Shown piece by piece: positions 37,137 through 48,666 of a stretch of 64,000 bases of DNA. Within the stretch, counting starts at the first letter, position 1. Every line of letters starts with the position of its first letter. This stretch comes from Staphylococcus condimenti (GTDB taxonomy: Bacteria > Bacillota > Bacilli > Staphylococcales > Staphylococcaceae). The stretch spans positions 124,001 to 188,000 of the forward strand of contig NZ_CP015114.1 of NCBI RefSeq assembly GCF_001618885.1, given 5' to 3'. The position numbers were made by a program, and so were the translations under genes. The notes under the pieces were generated by a model. The model had not been told where the DNA came from, searched no databases, and saw only the letters and a program-made list of their open reading frames with translations.

Positions 37137-38333
37137 ATGTCAAATTTAGTTTTAGCGATTAACGCAGGCAGCTCATCATTGAAATTTCAACTTATCGAAA
37201 TGCCTGAAGAGAAATTAGTCAGTAAAGGATTAATTGAAAGAATCGGTCTCAAAGGTTCAAAGATTACTGTTGAATATGACGGTCGTAAATTTACAGATGA
37301 AAAAGAAATTAATGACCATGTACAAGCTGTAAATGTCATGTTAGATAATTTAATCGATTTAGGTATTATTCGTGATATTAATGATATCGATGGCACAGGT
37401 CATCGTGTTGTACACGGTGGGGAACTTTTCCCTGAATCAGCATTGGTTACAAATGATGTTGAAAAACAAATTGAATCACTTACTGAACTTGCACCATTGC
37501 ATAACCCAGCGAACTTGATGGGTATTCGTGCATTCCGCAAGCTATTGCCGAGTATCCCGCATGTGGCAGTATTTGATACATCATTCCACCAAACTATGCC
37601 AGAACAAGCTTATTTATACAGTTTACCGTTCCATTATTATAAAGACTACGGTATTCGTAAATATGGTTTCCACGGTACGAGTCATAAATATGTATCTCAA
37701 CGTGCTGCTGAAATTTTAGGAAAACCAATTGAGGAATTACGTATCATTTCATGTCATATCGGTAATGGTGCATCTATCGCTGCAATCGACGGCGGCGAAT
37801 CAGTTGATACTTCAATGGGCTTCACACCGTTAGCAGGGGTTACTATGGGTACACGTTCAGGTGATATTGACCCAGCATTAATTCCTTATATTATGGAAAA
37901 AACTGGTAAGAGTGCAGAAGCTGTATTAGACATCTTAAACAAAGAATCAGGTCTACTTGGTATCTCTGGTACTTCAAGTGACTTGCGTGATTTAGAACAA
38001 GATGCTGAAGAAGGCAAAACACGTGCTCAACTTGCATTAGATGTTTTCGCTTCAAGAATCCATAAATACATTGGTTCATATGCAGCTAAAATGCATGGAG
38101 TAGATGTTGTAATTTTCACAGCCGGTGTTGGAGAAAATTCTGATGAAGTACGTGCTCGTGTATTAGAAGGTCTAGAATTCATGGGTGTTTATTGGGATCC
38201 TAAGAAAAATGCTCAATTACATGGCACTGAAGGGTTTATCAATTATCCTCACTCTCCAGTAAAAGTCATTGTTATTCCAACAAATGAAGAAGTTATGATT
38301 GCAAGAGATGCTGTTAAATTCGGCAGCTTATAA
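37137..38333 (+). CDS. ackA: Acetate kinase
   Basis: AckA interconverts acetyl phosphate and acetate, forming ATP in overflow metabolism. The 398-residue protein shows [11 protein letters not shown] at the N-terminus, [10 protein letters not shown], the nucleotide-binding [10 protein letters not shown] and [12 protein letters not shown]. The ribosome site is TTGGAGGC. I see no clear cre upstream although ackA is CcpA-activated in Bacillus. It works opposite to acsA (12.8 kb). Confidence 0.97.
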   Translation: MSNLVLAINAGSSSLKFQLIEMPEEKLVSKGLIERIGLKGSKITVEYDGRKFTDEKEINDHVQAVNVMLDNLIDLGIIRDINDIDGTGHRVVHGGELFPESALVTNDVEKQIESLTELAPLHNPANLMGIRAFRKLLPSIPHVAVFDTSFHQTMPEQAYLYSLPFHYYKDYGIRKYGFHGTSHKYVSQRAAEILGKPIEELRIISCHIGNGASIAAIDGGESVDTSMGFTPLAGVTMGTRSGDIDPALIPYIMEKTGKSAEAVLDILNKESGLLGISGTSSDLRDLEQDAEEGKTRAQLALDVFASRIHKYIGSYAAKMHGVDVVIFTAGVGENSDEVRARVLEGLEFMGVYWDPKKNAQLHGTEGFINYPHSPVKVIVIPTNEEVMIARDAVKFGSL

Positions 38334-38335
38334 TT

Positions 38336-38401
38336 AAAAAATCCAGATGATAGTTTGTTTCTTGTTATAAATAAGAGAAAGCTATCAACTGGATTTTTTT
38401 G
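38336..38401 (+). terminator. Terminator of ackA
   Basis: AAAAATCCAG pairs with CTGGATTTTT, with an inner TGATAG/CTATCA stem, followed by TTG. Confidence 0.82.
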
Positions 38402-38420
38402 TTATTTTTGCAAAAAGAAT

Positions 38421-38453
38421 CCCAGAACAGACCTTTTAACATCTGTTCTGGGT
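38421..38453 (-). terminator. Terminator of the first universal stress gene
   Basis: CCCAGAACAGA (38421-38431) pairs perfectly with TCTGTTCTGGG (38442-38452); the minus-strand T tract is ATTCTTTTTG. Confidence 0.82.
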
Positions 38454-38493
38454 TGTTTTAACTTAAATATTTCACTGTGTATATACTTATTTA

Positions 38494-38997
38494 TTATCTT
38501 GCTTGGTATTGTTTGCGTAATTCTTCTGTTGCAACTTGTGGTTGGAAATCTTCAGGCATTTCTTCTGTACGAACAACTAACACATCACAAGGAGAGTGAC
38601 GTACAATTGCTTCAGATACAGAGCCTACAATAAATCTTTCAACAGCATTTAAACCAGATGTACCGCAAATTACTAAGTCTGCGTCTACTTCTTTAGCAAT
38701 TTTTTTAGGAATAATTGCTTTAGGAGAACCAAACTCTAATAATGTTTCTACATCTTTTACGCCTTCATTATGTGCGAATTCTTTATAACCTTTAAGTAAT
38801 TCTTCTGAGAATTGTTTTGATTTCTCAGTAAATTGAACGTCATAGACCTCATAAGAAGTATACGTTCTTGAATCAATAACATTTGTAATAATGAGTTTAG
38901 CATCATTACGTTTTGCAACTTCTACCGCTTTATTGAATGCCCATTCTGCTTCTTGTGATCCATCAACGGCGATTAAAATATGTTTGTAAGTTAACAT
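38494..38997 (-). CDS. Universal stress protein (UspA family)
   Basis: This 167-residue protein has the UspA start YKHILIAVDGSQEAEWAFN and the ATP-binding segment CGTSGLNAVERFIVGSVSEA, with HSPCDVLVVR at the end. It probably binds ATP and aids survival under stress; detailed role unknown. I start it at 38997 because AAGGAGG lies nine bases upstream on the minus strand; an earlier in-frame ATG would overlap that site. It sits between ackA and ald, with its own terminator. Confidence 0.9.
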   Translation of the reverse strand: MLTYKHILIAVDGSQEAEWAFNKAVEVAKRNDAKLIITNVIDSRTYTSYEVYDVQFTEKSKQFSEELLKGYKEFAHNEGVKDVETLLEFGSPKAIIPKKIAKEVDADLVICGTSGLNAVERFIVGSVSEAIVRHSPCDVLVVRTEEMPEDFQPQVATEELRKQYQAR

Positions 38998-39040
38998 CGT
39001 AAATGACCTCCTTCTTCTATTCAATCTTATTTTATCACAG

Positions 39041-39070
39041 TTGACAGAATATTAGAAACTATTATATAAA
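39041..39070 (+). promoter_or_regulatory. Promoter of ald
   Basis: TTGACA (39041-39046), 18-base spacer, TATAAA (39065-39070). It leaves a leader of about 130 bases before ald. Confidence 0.5.
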
Positions 39071-39205
39071 ACGAAATATTTACAATTAAGTGAAGGTTGC
39101 AATATTCTTATAATTCGTAATAATTTAAACTTATCGATATTTATTAGCATAATGATTGCGCTTTCACTCTATTCGCGTTACGATAATGCATGGGAGGTGT
39201 ACGGA

Positions 39206-40321
39206 ATGAAAATAGGTATTCCAAAAGAGATAAAAAATAATGAAAACAGAGTAGGTTTATCACCAAGTGGTGTGCATGCATTAGTTGAGAAAGGGCATAC
39301 TGTGCTTGTCGAACACACTGCTGGAGAAGGTTCATTCTTTACGGATGAAGATTATAAAGCTGTAGGTGCTGAAATTGTAAATAGTGCCGGAGAAGCTTGG
39401 GATGTAGAAATGGTTATTAAGGTTAAAGAACCAATCAAAGAAGAATATCAATACTTCAGAGAAGATTTAATCTTATTCACTTATTTACACTTGGCAAACG
39501 ACAAAGAATTGACTCAAGCATTAGCTGACAACAAAGTTGTAGCAATTGCTTATGAAACTGTTCAATTGCCAGATAACTCATTACCATTATTAACACCAAT
39601 GAGTGAAGTTGCAGGAAGAATGGCAGCGCAAATCGGTGCGCAATTCTTGCAAAAATTCTACGGAGGTAAAGGTATTTTATTTTCTGGTATTCCTGGTGTT
39701 CCAAAAGGTAATGTAACAATTATCGGTGGTGGCCAAGCAGGTACAAATGCTGCTAAAATCGCTTTAGGTTTAGGTGCAAACGTAACAATCTTAGACGTTA
39801 ACCCTAAACGTTTACAAGAGCTTGAAGATTTATTTGATGGACGTGTTAACACTATCATGTCTAACCCATTGAATATCGAAGAAGCTGTAGTAAACAGTGA
39901 CTTTGTAATCGGTGCAGTATTAATTCCTGGTGCAAAAGCACCAAAACTAGTTACTGAAGATATGGTTAAACAAATGAAAGACGGTTCAGTTATGGTTGAC
40001 ATTGCAATTGACCAAGGCGGAATCTTCGAAACTTCAGACCATGTCACTACTCATGATGATCCAACTTATATCAAACATGGTGTAGTTCACTATGCAGTAG
40101 CTAACATGCCAGGTGCGGTTCCACGTACTTCTACAGTTGGTTTAAACAATGCTACTTTACCTTATGCATTGCAAATTGCTAACAAAGGTTATTTAGATGC
40201 ATTACGTGATAACCAACCATTATCTTTAGGATTAAACGTTTATGACGGCAAAGTTACAAATGAAGGTGTCGCTAAAGCGCTTGATCTTCCGTATACACCA
40301 GTAGATAAAGCATTAATTTAA
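39206..40321 (+). CDS. ald: Alanine dehydrogenase
   Basis: The enzyme oxidises L-alanine to pyruvate and ammonia with NAD, or runs in reverse. The 371-residue protein begins [20 protein letters not shown] and has the NAD-binding motif [20 protein letters not shown] near residue 173 and [20 protein letters not shown] near residue 300. The ATG at 39206 has GGGAGGTG six bases upstream; an ATG at 39152 is too early. It has its own promoter and terminator. Confidence 0.96.
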   Translation: MKIGIPKEIKNNENRVGLSPSGVHALVEKGHTVLVEHTAGEGSFFTDEDYKAVGAEIVNSAGEAWDVEMVIKVKEPIKEEYQYFREDLILFTYLHLANDKELTQALADNKVVAIAYETVQLPDNSLPLLTPMSEVAGRMAAQIGAQFLQKFYGGKGILFSGIPGVPKGNVTIIGGGQAGTNAAKIALGLGANVTILDVNPKRLQELEDLFDGRVNTIMSNPLNIEEAVVNSDFVIGAVLIPGAKAPKLVTEDMVKQMKDGSVMVDIAIDQGGIFETSDHVTTHDDPTYIKHGVVHYAVANMPGAVPRTSTVGLNNATLPYALQIANKGYLDALRDNQPLSLGLNVYDGKVTNEGVAKALDLPYTPVDKALI

Positions 40322-40387
40322 TTCAATTAGAATAATTAATGGGATGTCACAGAGGATGAATTAGTTTTCCTCAATAAACATCAATAT

Positions 40388-40439
40388 AAAAGCTCCAGCA
40401 ATTCTGTTTAGGGTTTTACAGAATATGTTGGAGCTTTTT
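40388..40439 (+). terminator. Terminator of ald
   Basis: AAAAGCTCCA pairs with TGGAGCTTTT, with inner TTCTGT/ACAGAA. Confidence 0.85.
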
Positions 40440-40444
40440 CTTAT

Positions 40445-40481
40445 AAAAAACAGATTTGCATATTAGCAAACCTGTTTTTTA
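40445..40481 (-). terminator. Terminator of pepQ
   Basis: AAAAACAG (40446-40453) and CTGTTTTT (40472-40479) pair with inner TTGC/GCAA; the minus-strand T run follows. Confidence 0.78.
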
Positions 40482-40487
40482 AAAGTA

Positions 40488-41543
40488 TTATTTTTCGTAG
40501 TGTGTTAATATTTCGTGTCCGTCTTCTGTAACTAAAATATCGTCTTCAATTCGAACACCGACTTCATTAGGAACATAAATTCCTGGTTCAACTGTAACGA
40601 CCATACCTGGAACAAATTTATTCGTATTATGTGAAGCTACATCTTGATATTCATGTTCTTCTAATCCTAGGCCGTGACCTAAACGGTGAACGAAATATTC
40701 GCCATAGCCTGCTTCTGATATAATACCGCGCGCTTTCTTATCAACGTCTCCAATTACAACACCTGGTTTAATCATATCAATCGCTTCTTTTTCAGCTTTA
40801 AGCACGATATCATATACTTCTTTAGCTTTTTGATCAGGAGTACCAAAAGGTACTGTACGTGTCATATCACTGCAGTATTGCTCATAAACGACACCTAAAT
40901 CAAATAGTACATACTCATCTTTTTGCAATTCACGGTCACCAGGAACACCATGCGGTGAAGCAGCATGATCGCCGAATAAAACCATAGTATCAAAGCTCAT
41001 TTGATCTACGCCGTATTTTGTTTGGATTTCATATTCGATATGGCGTACGACTTGTTTTTCAGTTACACCTTCTTTTAAGAAGTTAACTCCGATTTCAATA
41101 CATTTGTCAGCAAGCTCAGCTGCTTTTTTGATTTTATCGATTTCCTCTGATGTTTTAACGTTTCTAAGGGCTTTAATCGTTCCGTCAATATCTCCGAAAG
41201 TTTCAACACCAAAACCATCAATTAATTCTTTTTGACGTTTTAATGTTAAATGTTCATTTTCAACGAGTAATTTATCAAAATGGTAATCTACTAGTTTGAA
41301 AGGGTCTTCTCCATCTGCATTTCCTACAACTTTGCCTTTAAATGGAGATGCTTTTACTTCTTCTACTTCAAGTTTTGGAACAAAAAGAACTTGTTCACCT
41401 TCAGCAGTAATTAACAAAGCTAATAAACGTTCATGCGGCTCGCTTAAATAGCCTGTAAAATAAAAAACATTTAATGGTGTCGTAATCCAAGCAGCACCTG
41501 CGTCTTGATTACGTATTTCTTTTACTATTTCATCTGTCTTCAC
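40488..41543 (-). CDS. pepQ: Xaa-Pro dipeptidase (M24 family)
   Basis: This 351-residue metallopeptidase splits dipeptides with C-terminal proline. The five metal ligands are visible: Asp in [10 protein letters not shown] and SDMTRTV, His in [13 protein letters not shown], and Glu in [13 protein letters not shown] and [11 protein letters not shown]. The N-terminal 130 residues form the creatinase-like domain. The start is GTG with ATGGAGGTT upstream. It is transcribed alone and divergently from the metallo-hydrolase gene. Confidence 0.92.
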   Translation of the reverse strand: MKTDEIVKEIRNQDAGAAWITTPLNVFYFTGYLSEPHERLLALLITAEGEQVLFVPKLEVEEVKASPFKGKVVGNADGEDPFKLVDYHFDKLLVENEHLTLKRQKELIDGFGVETFGDIDGTIKALRNVKTSEEIDKIKKAAELADKCIEIGVNFLKEGVTEKQVVRHIEYEIQTKYGVDQMSFDTMVLFGDHAASPHGVPGDRELQKDEYVLFDLGVVYEQYCSDMTRTVPFGTPDQKAKEVYDIVLKAEKEAIDMIKPGVVIGDVDKKARGIISEAGYGEYFVHRLGHGLGLEEHEYQDVASHNTNKFVPGMVVTVEPGIYVPNEVGVRIEDDILVTEDGHEILTHYEK

Positions 41544-41683
41544 AATCCATCAACCTCCATATTTATAATTAATTATAGTTTAGTCTACATTCGCATATAA
41601 TTCAAAAGGTGAGGGATTGTTTTTAGTGAAAAGAGGGAAGATGTTATAATATAATCAATAAAATGAACATAGGGGGATTATTA

Positions 41684-42376
41684 ATGAAATTATCATTCCA
41701 TGGACAATCAACAATTTATTTTGAAGCGAACGGCAAGAAAGTCATCGTAGACCCATTTATTACAGGTAATGAATTATCTGATTTGAATGCAGAAGAAGTT
41801 GAAGTCGATTATATCGTATTGACACATGGTCACGGAGATCATTTTGGAGATACTGTAGAAATAGCTAAAAAAAATAATGCCACTGTTGTAGGTTTAGCTG
41901 AAGTAGCAGATTATTTATCTACATCACAAGGTGTTGAAAATGTGCATCCTATGAACATTGGCGGTAAATGGGAATTTGAATTTGGTTCAGTGAAATATGT
42001 ACAAGCATTTCACAGCTCAAGTTTAACGAATGAAGACGGAATTCCTGTTTATTTAGGTGCTTCTACTGGATTAATTTTAGAAGTAGATGGCAAGACAATT
42101 TATCATTGCGGCGATACAGGATTATTCAGTGATATGAAGTTAATTGCAGATCGTCATCCAGTAGACGTATGTTTTGTTCCAATCGGCGATAACTTTACGA
42201 TGGGAATTGAAGATGCAAGTTATGCGATTAATGAATTTATTCAACCTAAAATTTCGGTGCCAATTCATTATGATACTTTCCCTTATATTGAACAAAATCC
42301 AGAAGACTTCAAGAAATTAGTAAATAAAGGTGAAGTTCAAATATTAAAACCAGGTGAAGAAGTGAAATTTGATTAA
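41684..42376 (+). CDS. UPF0173 metal-dependent hydrolase (YtkL-like)
   Basis: The 230-residue protein has the metallo-beta-lactamase motif [11 protein letters not shown] near residue 51, HCGDTG near residue 146 and PIHYDTFP near residue 195, all metal ligands. Substrate unknown; relatives in Bacillus (YtkL) lack an assigned reaction to my knowledge. The ATG at 41684 has ATAGGGGG nine bases upstream; an ATG at 41663 is too early. An extended -10 promoter TGTTATAAT lies at 41642-41650. Confidence 0.9.
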   Translation: MKLSFHGQSTIYFEANGKKVIVDPFITGNELSDLNAEEVEVDYIVLTHGHGDHFGDTVEIAKKNNATVVGLAEVADYLSTSQGVENVHPMNIGGKWEFEFGSVKYVQAFHSSSLTNEDGIPVYLGASTGLILEVDGKTIYHCGDTGLFSDMKLIADRHPVDVCFVPIGDNFTMGIEDASYAINEFIQPKISVPIHYDTFPYIEQNPEDFKKLVNKGEVQILKPGEEVKFD

Positions 42377-42384
42377 ATTGAAAC

Positions 42385-42428
42385 CAAAAATGCTTGTACA
42401 GTTTAATTGCTGTACAAGCATTTTTATT
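42385..42428. terminator. Bidirectional terminator between the hydrolase and Usp genes
   Basis: AATGCTTGTACAG pairs with CTGTACAAGCATT, flanked by A and T runs; it touches the stop codon of the opposing gene. Confidence 0.88.
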
Positions 42429-42840
42429 ATTTAACAATTAATACAGGGATATGAGCACGTTTAGCTACTTTATGGCTGACGCTGCCTAATACGAATTTCT
42501 TTTTCGCTTGAGCCTTGCGGTTACTTACAACTAAAACATCATAGTCGCCGCTATTCGCAAATTTCACAAGTTCTTCTTTTGGGTTGCCGCGCACAATGAT
42601 TTCATCATAATCAATGCCGTACTCATCTAAAATATCACGCGTCGGTTGCAAATCTTTGCTTCGCTCTGCAGTTAATTCATTTAAATGAACTCCACCTTTA
42701 ATAGATGCTTGTGCATCTTGTTCTGAAATCGCATTCAAAATTGTAACAATTGTGCCTTCTCCAGATAATTTTTGAACATTTTCCAGTGCTTTTTTATTTT
42801 CTAAATCCGTGTCAACACCGAGTAGTATGTTTTTATACAT
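42427..42840 (-). CDS. Universal stress protein (second copy)
   Basis: The 137-residue UspA-fold protein begins MYKNILLGVDTDLENKKALE and has VVSNRKAQAKKKFVLGSVSH near the end, the nucleotide-binding loop, then HIPVLIVK. It is more divergent than the copy at 38.5 kb. The ribosome site is AAGGAGGG. The N-terminal ATP-contact residues are partly changed, so ATP binding is uncertain. Confidence 0.87.
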   Translation of the reverse strand: MYKNILLGVDTDLENKKALENVQKLSGEGTIVTILNAISEQDAQASIKGGVHLNELTAERSKDLQPTRDILDEYGIDYDEIIVRGNPKEELVKFANSGDYDVLVVSNRKAQAKKKFVLGSVSHKVAKRAHIPVLIVK

Positions 42841-43057
42841 CTCAATCCCTCCTTAGTTTCTATTCTAATAAAGATGTAACAATTTTTCCAATTAAATTTA
42901 TGTCCAAATTATTAAAAAGCTTTTTCTTGCTAAATTAAATTCTTATATTAGAGAAGGTTTCAATCAAATGTTAAAATCACTTGTGATATTGTTTCGATTT
43001 TTAGAGTAAAGCAAGTTATAATGATAATAAGAGAAAGCAGAGAATGAGGGAAGTAAG

Positions 43058-44353
43058 ATGACAAAACATGAGCAAATTCTGGCACATATCGAATCTTTAG
43101 CTGTAGGAAAGAAAATCTCTGTAAGAAAGATTGCTAAAGATTTAGAGGTTTCAGAAGGTACAGCATATCGCGCTATTAAAGATGCTGAGCAATTAGGTTT
43201 AGTTGCAACAATAGATAGAGTAGGCACTGTAAGAATTGAAAAGAAAAGTCGTGAACAAATCGAACATCTTACATTTGGTGAAATTGTAAAAATCATTGAT
43301 GGTCAAGTATTAGCAGGTAGAGATGGTTTGCATAATACGTTAACTAAATTTGCGATAGCAGCTATGAAACTTGAGAACGTGGTTAAATATTTAACGAAAC
43401 ATACATTGTTAATAGTCGGTAACCGAACTGATGTACAAATGGAAGCCTTAAAACACGGCAGCGCAGTGCTTATTACAGGGGGTTTTAATACAACTCCTGA
43501 AATTAAAAAGTATGCTGACGAACATAACCTTCCGATTCTTTCGTCAAATTATGATTCGTACCTAGTAGCAAATATGATTAACAGAGCGATGTACAATCAA
43601 ATTATTCGAAAAGAAATTTTGATTGTTGAAGATATAGTTAAGCCAGTTTCAGAAGAAACAGTAGCGAAAGAAGATATGTTAGTGTCTGATTTGAAAAAGC
43701 GTTCACAACAAACAGGCCACTCTCGATTTCCTGTAGTAGATGATGACTGGAAACTAGTTGGTATTGTTACAAGTAAGGATATAATTGCGAAAGATTCTGA
43801 TGAAAGTATTCAAAAAGTAATGACAAAACCTGTTTTGAACGTGCAGAATTCAACGACTGTTGCGAGTTGCGCACATATGATGATATGGGAAGGGATTGAA
43901 CTTTTGCCTGTCACTACGATTAATAAAAAGTTGTTGGGAGTCGTATCTCGTGAGGATGTATTAAGAGCGATGCAATTAATCGGCAGACAACCGCAAGTAG
44001 GCGAAACGATTAATGATCAAGTCGCTAAATATATTTCTATAAATAAAGATAGTATTACTGTCGATGTCGCACCTCAATTAACAAGCCAATACGGTACATT
44101 AAGTAAAGGAGCATTTGTGGCAATCATTGAAGAAACGATTCGTTATAAAATGCGCCAATTAAAAAAACAAGAAGTTATGATTGAAAGTTTAAGTATCATG
44201 TATTTGAAAACAGTTTCGATCGAAACTGAACTAGAAATACAATACAACATGTTAGATATAGGACGGCATTTTGCTAAAATAGAGGTCAGTATGATGAACG
44301 GCCAAACACCAGTGGCTAAAGCATTGACAATATGTCAAATGTTGGAAAGCTAG
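43058..44353 (+). CDS. YtoI-like protein: HTH, DRTGG, CBS pair and hotdog-type domain
   Basis: The 431-residue protein has an N-terminal winged helix (residues 1-65, [20 protein letters not shown]), a DRTGG domain (about 70-185), two CBS domains (about 190-310; [20 protein letters not shown] and [20 protein letters not shown]) and a C-terminal part (about 320-431) resembling the hotdog domain of YtoI. CBS pairs sense adenine nucleotides; the target is unknown, and it may be a regulator. TATAAT at 43017-43022 is a likely -10. It lies 20 bases before nrnA, so the two are probably one operon leading into dnaE. Confidence 0.83.
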   Translation: MTKHEQILAHIESLAVGKKISVRKIAKDLEVSEGTAYRAIKDAEQLGLVATIDRVGTVRIEKKSREQIEHLTFGEIVKIIDGQVLAGRDGLHNTLTKFAIAAMKLENVVKYLTKHTLLIVGNRTDVQMEALKHGSAVLITGGFNTTPEIKKYADEHNLPILSSNYDSYLVANMINRAMYNQIIRKEILIVEDIVKPVSEETVAKEDMLVSDLKKRSQQTGHSRFPVVDDDWKLVGIVTSKDIIAKDSDESIQKVMTKPVLNVQNSTTVASCAHMMIWEGIELLPVTTINKKLLGVVSREDVLRAMQLIGRQPQVGETINDQVAKYISINKDSITVDVAPQLTSQYGTLSKGAFVAIIEETIRYKMRQLKKQEVMIESLSIMYLKTVSIETELEIQYNMLDIGRHFAKIEVSMMNGQTPVAKALTICQMLES

Positions 44354-44373
44354 ATAGAAGAGGAGACGTAAAA

Positions 44374-45315
44374 ATGAACAATTTTAATGAAATTATGGAT
44401 ACCATTGCAGATGCAGATACGATTATTATTCACAGACATGTGCGTCCAGACCCGGATGCTTATGGTTCACAATTAGGCTTAAAATCTTATCTTCAATTAA
44501 AATTTCCTGATAAAACAATCTATGCAGTAGGTGAGAGTGAACCTTCTTTAGATTTCATGGGAACTTTTGATGCAGTGAAAGATGATGATTATAAAAATGC
44601 GCTTGTAATCGTCTGCGACACAGCAAATTCACCTAGAATTGATGATCAGCGTTTTGATAAAGGTCAAAAATTGATTAAAATAGACCATCATCCGCCAGTT
44701 GATCAATACGGAGACTTAAACTACGTTAATATAGATGCTTCCTCTACAAGTGAAATTATTTTTGATTTGATTTCATATTTTAATGATTCATCTATTATCA
44801 ATGAAAATACAGCCAAACTGTTATATCTAGGAATTGTCGGAGATACAGGACGCTTCTTCTTCAACAATACAACACCGCATACAATGCAAGTTGCAGCTGA
44901 ACTATTGAAATATCCTTTTGACCACAGTGCAGAATTAAATAAGATGGCTGAAAAGGATCCTAAATTAGCACCGTTCCAAGGCTATGTTTTACAAAACTTC
45001 GACTTGAATGAAAATGGATTTGCGAAAGTGCAAATTACTGAAGATGTCTTGAGACAATATGGTTTAGTACCTAATGAAGCTTCTCAATTTGTTAATACAA
45101 TCTCAGATTTACGCGGTTTAAAAGTATGGGTATTTGCAGTAGATGAAGGTTCTGAAATTCGTTGCAGATTACGTTCAAAAGGAATTGTTATCAATGATAT
45201 CGCTCAAAAATTTGGAGGCGGTGGTCATCCGAATGCATCAGGTGTTTCAGTAGATAGTTGGCAAGAATTTGATGCACTTGCAGCTGAATTAAATAAAAGA
45301 GCTGAAGAGAATTAA
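44374..45315 (+). CDS. nrnA: NrnA: nanoRNase / pAp phosphatase (DHH family)
   Basis: NrnA degrades very short RNAs and removes phosphate from 3'-phosphoadenosine 5'-phosphate. The 313-residue protein has the DHH motif [11 protein letters not shown] near residue 106 and the DHHA1 signature [12 protein letters not shown] near residue 288. The N-terminal metal motif is [17 protein letters not shown]. The ATG at 44374 has AGAGGAGAC upstream; an earlier ATG at 44332 would overlap the previous gene. It directly precedes dnaE. Confidence 0.93.
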   Translation: MNNFNEIMDTIADADTIIIHRHVRPDPDAYGSQLGLKSYLQLKFPDKTIYAVGESEPSLDFMGTFDAVKDDDYKNALVIVCDTANSPRIDDQRFDKGQKLIKIDHHPPVDQYGDLNYVNIDASSTSEIIFDLISYFNDSSIINENTAKLLYLGIVGDTGRFFFNNTTPHTMQVAAELLKYPFDHSAELNKMAEKDPKLAPFQGYVLQNFDLNENGFAKVQITEDVLRQYGLVPNEASQFVNTISDLRGLKVWVFAVDEGSEIRCRLRSKGIVINDIAQKFGGGGHPNASGVSVDSWQEFDALAAELNKRAEEN

Positions 45316-45339
45316 TGATTAAAAGGAGGAATGGTTGCA

Positions 45340-48300
45340 GTGAAGGCAAATCTTAATATTCATACTGCTTATGACTTGCTCAATTCAAGTTTAAAAGTTA
45401 CGGATGTTATCCAAAAGGCTGTGCAAGAAGGTTATGAGTCTTTGGCAATTACAGATACAAATGTACTGCATGCTGTTCCTCAATTTTATGATGCAAGCAT
45501 CAAGGCGGGTATTAAACCTATTTTTGGTATGACAGTTCATTTAAGTGATGGACTTACTGAGTTAGAAACTGTTTTGCTTGCCAAAAATGAAGCGGGATTG
45601 AAGTCGCTTTATCAATTGTCTTCTGCTATTAAGGTACAAGAAAAATACTCAACACCAATTGAATGGTTGAAAAAATATCAAGATGACGTAGTTATTATTT
45701 TTAAAAATGTGACTTCCGAACAAATGAACCTTGTGCATCATTTTGAGCAGCACCCTGATTTGTATGTTGATCATCAAAGCAGTGGCGCAGCTGAAAGATT
45801 AGATTTGAACATGGTGTACTTGCAAGAGGCAAGATATCTCAATTCTGAAGATGCTGACACACTCAGTGCTTTAAATGCAATTAAGGATAATCAAACGATA
45901 GATTTAGTGAATACAGGTAATAATCATCATGCCCATTTTTATTCTCAAAAAGAAGTAGAGGATTTAGGATTATCGACTGATATTATTGAAAATACTGAGT
46001 CGCTTGCAGCGTTATGTACTGCAGAAATTAATTATCATCAACCGCTTCTACCTCAATTCAAAACACCGGATAATAGTTCTTCTAAAACGTATTTATGGAA
46101 AATTTTAGAGCAATCATTAAAAAAAATGAATCTTGATCAGCCAAAATACCGTGAACGCTTAGAGTATGAATTCAATATTATTACTAAAATGGGTTATGAA
46201 GACTACTTTTTGATCGTTAGTGACTTAATCCATTACGCCAAAACACATAATGTCATGGTAGGGCCTGGACGTGGTTCTTCTGCAGGTTCGCTTGTCAGTT
46301 ATTTATTAAATATAACAACGATAGACCCATTGCGTTATAATCTGCTTTTCGAGCGATTCTTGAATCCAGAACGTGTCACAATGCCAGATATTGACATCGA
46401 TTTCGAAGATACACGACGTGAAAAAGTCATTCAATACGTGCAAGAGAAATATGGTGATTACCATGTGTCTGGTATTGTGACATTCGGGCATCTGCTCGCA
46501 AAAGCAGTTGCACGAGATGTCGGCAGAATTATGGGGTTTGAAGAATCTACACTAAGTGAAATCTCCAAGTTAATCCCATCTAAATTAGGCATTACTCTCA
46601 ACGAAGCGTATCAAAATGAAAATTTCAAAGAATTTGTCCATCGTAATCATCGGCATGAAAAATGGTTTGAGTTAAGTAAAAAATTAGAAGGTCTTCCAAG
46701 ACATACGTCAACTCATGCTGCAGGTATTATAATTAATGATCGCCCTTTATATGAACACGTCCCATTATTGATGGGGGATACAGGTTTATTGACACAGTGG
46801 ACAATGACGGAAGATGAAAAATTAGGGCTATTGAAAATTGACTTTTTAGGATTGAAAAACTTATCTATTATTCATCAAATAATTAATCAAGTAAAAAAAG
46901 ATTTGAATGTTTCTATCGATATAGAAGCAATCCCATTTGATGATCCTAAAGTTTTTGAAATGCTTTCACGCGGAGATACAACAGGTCTTTTCCAATTAGA
47001 ATCAGAAGGTGTAAGACAAGCTTTAAAAAGATTGCAACCGCAACATTTTGAAGACATTGTAGCGATGACTTCATTATACCGACCTGGGCCAATGGAGGAA
47101 ATTCCGACTTATATTACGAGACGTCATGATCCATCAAAAGTACAATATCTGCATCCAGATTTAGAACCTATTCTGAAAAATACGTATGGCGTCATAATTT
47201 ATCAAGAGCAGATTATGCAGATAGCGAGTAAATTCGCAGGATTCAGTTATGGTGAAGCGGATATTTTAAGACGTGCGATGAGTAAGAAAAATAGAGCTGT
47301 ACTTGAAAGTGAAAGACAACATTTTATTGATGGAGCAAATTTAAACGGCTATTCAGAACAATTAAGCAAACAAATATTTGATTTAATTTTAAAATTTGCG
47401 GATTATGGATTTCCTAGAGCACACGCGGTCAGTTATTCAAAAATTGCATATACAATGGCCTATTTAAAAGTGCATTATCCGAATTATTTCTATGCCAATA
47501 TACTGACTAACTCAATCGGTAATGATAAGAAAACTGAATTAATGGTGACTGAAGCAAAATCAATAAATCTAAAAATACTACCGCCTGATATTAATGAGAG
47601 CAACTGGTATTATAGAGCAACTTCAAAAGGTATTTATTTATCGCTCGGTGCTGTTAAAGGCGTCGGGTATCAAAGTGTGAAGGCCATAGTGGATGAAAGA
47701 TATGAGCATGGAAAGTATAAGGATTTCTTTGATTTGACGCGGAGATTGCCAAATAGAGTTAAAACACGTAAGTTGTTGGAATCACTTATTTTAGTGGGAG
47801 CTTTTGATCAGTTCAATGAAAATCGTGCAACACTTCTATCGACATTAGATCAAGTATTGGATGGAGCAAATAACGTAGAACAAGACGAACTGTTGTTTGA
47901 ATTTGTTACTCCTAAGGAAAGTTATCAAGAAAAAGAAGAACTGCCTGATAAAGTATTAAGTGATTTTGAAAAAGAACATCTCGGTTTCTATATTTCGAAA
48001 CATCCGATTGAAAAATTATTTGAAAATAAACAGCTACTTGGTATATATAAACTTTCAAATGCTAAGAATAATCAACCCATATTAGTTCAAGTTGATAAAA
48101 TGAACCGTATACGTACTAAAAACGGACAACCTATGGCATTTGTAACTTTGAATGACGGTATCAAAACATTAGACGGTGTCATATTCCCGAATGTTTTTAA
48201 ACAAATTGAAAATGTTTTGGAAGAGCATGATACATTTATTGTGCGTGGTAAATTTGAGGAACGTCAAAACCAGTCACAGTTAATTATCAATCAATTAGAA

Positions 48301-48543
48301 ACTTTGGATACCTTTGAACAGCAAAAATTCGAGTTTGCAAAAATGTTAGTCCTACGTAATGTAGACGAAAACATGTTAGATTTCGATAATGCAGAAATAA
48401 TGAATAATCGCGATACAATTCCAGTAAATTTATATCATGTAAAAGATAATAGAATGGAACAGATAGGTGCAGTAGAAAGAAATATAGAAACAATTGAAAA
48501 ATTTATTGAGGCCATTCCGCCGGAAAATGTCAGAATCATTTAA
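45340..48543 (+). CDS. dnaE: DNA polymerase III alpha subunit DnaE
   Basis: In Gram-positives DnaE extends primers before handing over to PolC. The product of about 1067 residues has an N-terminal PHP domain (NIHTAYDLLNSSLKV), here lacking the usual HxH metal pair, then the polymerase core with the catalytic PDIDIDFEDTRR near residue 345, GPGRGSSAGSLVSYLL just before it, and a C-terminal OB-like region. I prefer the GTG at 45340, since AAGGAGG ends ten bases before; the ATG at 45331 is only one base after that site, though the same MVA start occurs in relatives. It is probably cotranscribed with nrnA. Confidence 0.94.
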   Translation: MKANLNIHTAYDLLNSSLKVTDVIQKAVQEGYESLAITDTNVLHAVPQFYDASIKAGIKPIFGMTVHLSDGLTELETVLLAKNEAGLKSLYQLSSAIKVQEKYSTPIEWLKKYQDDVVIIFKNVTSEQMNLVHHFEQHPDLYVDHQSSGAAERLDLNMVYLQEARYLNSEDADTLSALNAIKDNQTIDLVNTGNNHHAHFYSQKEVEDLGLSTDIIENTESLAALCTAEINYHQPLLPQFKTPDNSSSKTYLWKILEQSLKKMNLDQPKYRERLEYEFNIITKMGYEDYFLIVSDLIHYAKTHNVMVGPGRGSSAGSLVSYLLNITTIDPLRYNLLFERFLNPERVTMPDIDIDFEDTRREKVIQYVQEKYGDYHVSGIVTFGHLLAKAVARDVGRIMGFEESTLSEISKLIPSKLGITLNEAYQNENFKEFVHRNHRHEKWFELSKKLEGLPRHTSTHAAGIIINDRPLYEHVPLLMGDTGLLTQWTMTEDEKLGLLKIDFLGLKNLSIIHQIINQVKKDLNVSIDIEAIPFDDPKVFEMLSRGDTTGLFQLESEGVRQALKRLQPQHFEDIVAMTSLYRPGPMEEIPTYITRRHDPSKVQYLHPDLEPILKNTYGVIIYQEQIMQIASKFAGFSYGEADILRRAMSKKNRAVLESERQHFIDGANLNGYSEQLSKQIFDLILKFADYGFPRAHAVSYSKIAYTMAYLKVHYPNYFYANILTNSIGNDKKTELMVTEAKSINLKILPPDINESNWYYRATSKGIYLSLGAVKGVGYQSVKAIVDERYEHGKYKDFFDLTRRLPNRVKTRKLLESLILVGAFDQFNENRATLLSTLDQVLDGANNVEQDELLFEFVTPKESYQEKEELPDKVLSDFEKEHLGFYISKHPIEKLFENKQLLGIYKLSNAKNNQPILVQVDKMNRIRTKNGQPMAFVTLNDGIKTLDGVIFPNVFKQIENVLEEHDTFIVRGKFEERQNQSQLIINQLETLDTFEQQKFEFAKMLVLRNVDENMLDFDNAEIMNNRDTIPVNLYHVKDNRMEQIGAVERNIETIEKFIEAIPPENVRII

Positions 48544-48560
48544 TCTGATACATTTAATTC

Positions 48561-48590
48561 AATGCTAAGCGCAATGCTTAGCATTTTTTA
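48561..48590 (+). terminator. Terminator of dnaE
   Basis: AATGCTAAGC (48561-48570) pairs with GCTTAGCATT (48576-48585), followed by TTTT. Confidence 0.88.
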
Positions 48591-48657
48591 ATTACAAAAT
48601 GAAAAGAGAGAGAAAGTTATAATTAATATAAACCTTTCTTAGATAAAGGGATAATTG

Positions 48658-48666
48658 TGTTATAAT
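48658..48666 (+). promoter_or_regulatory. Extended -10 promoter of the malic enzyme gene
   Basis: TGTTATAAT is an extended -10; the -35 is poor. The rest of the 272-base gap is AT-rich, with nothing else recognised. Confidence 0.45.

Noticed and set aside
38355-38633. 92-codon frame after ackA
   Set aside because: It runs through two terminators and into the opposite strand of the Usp gene.
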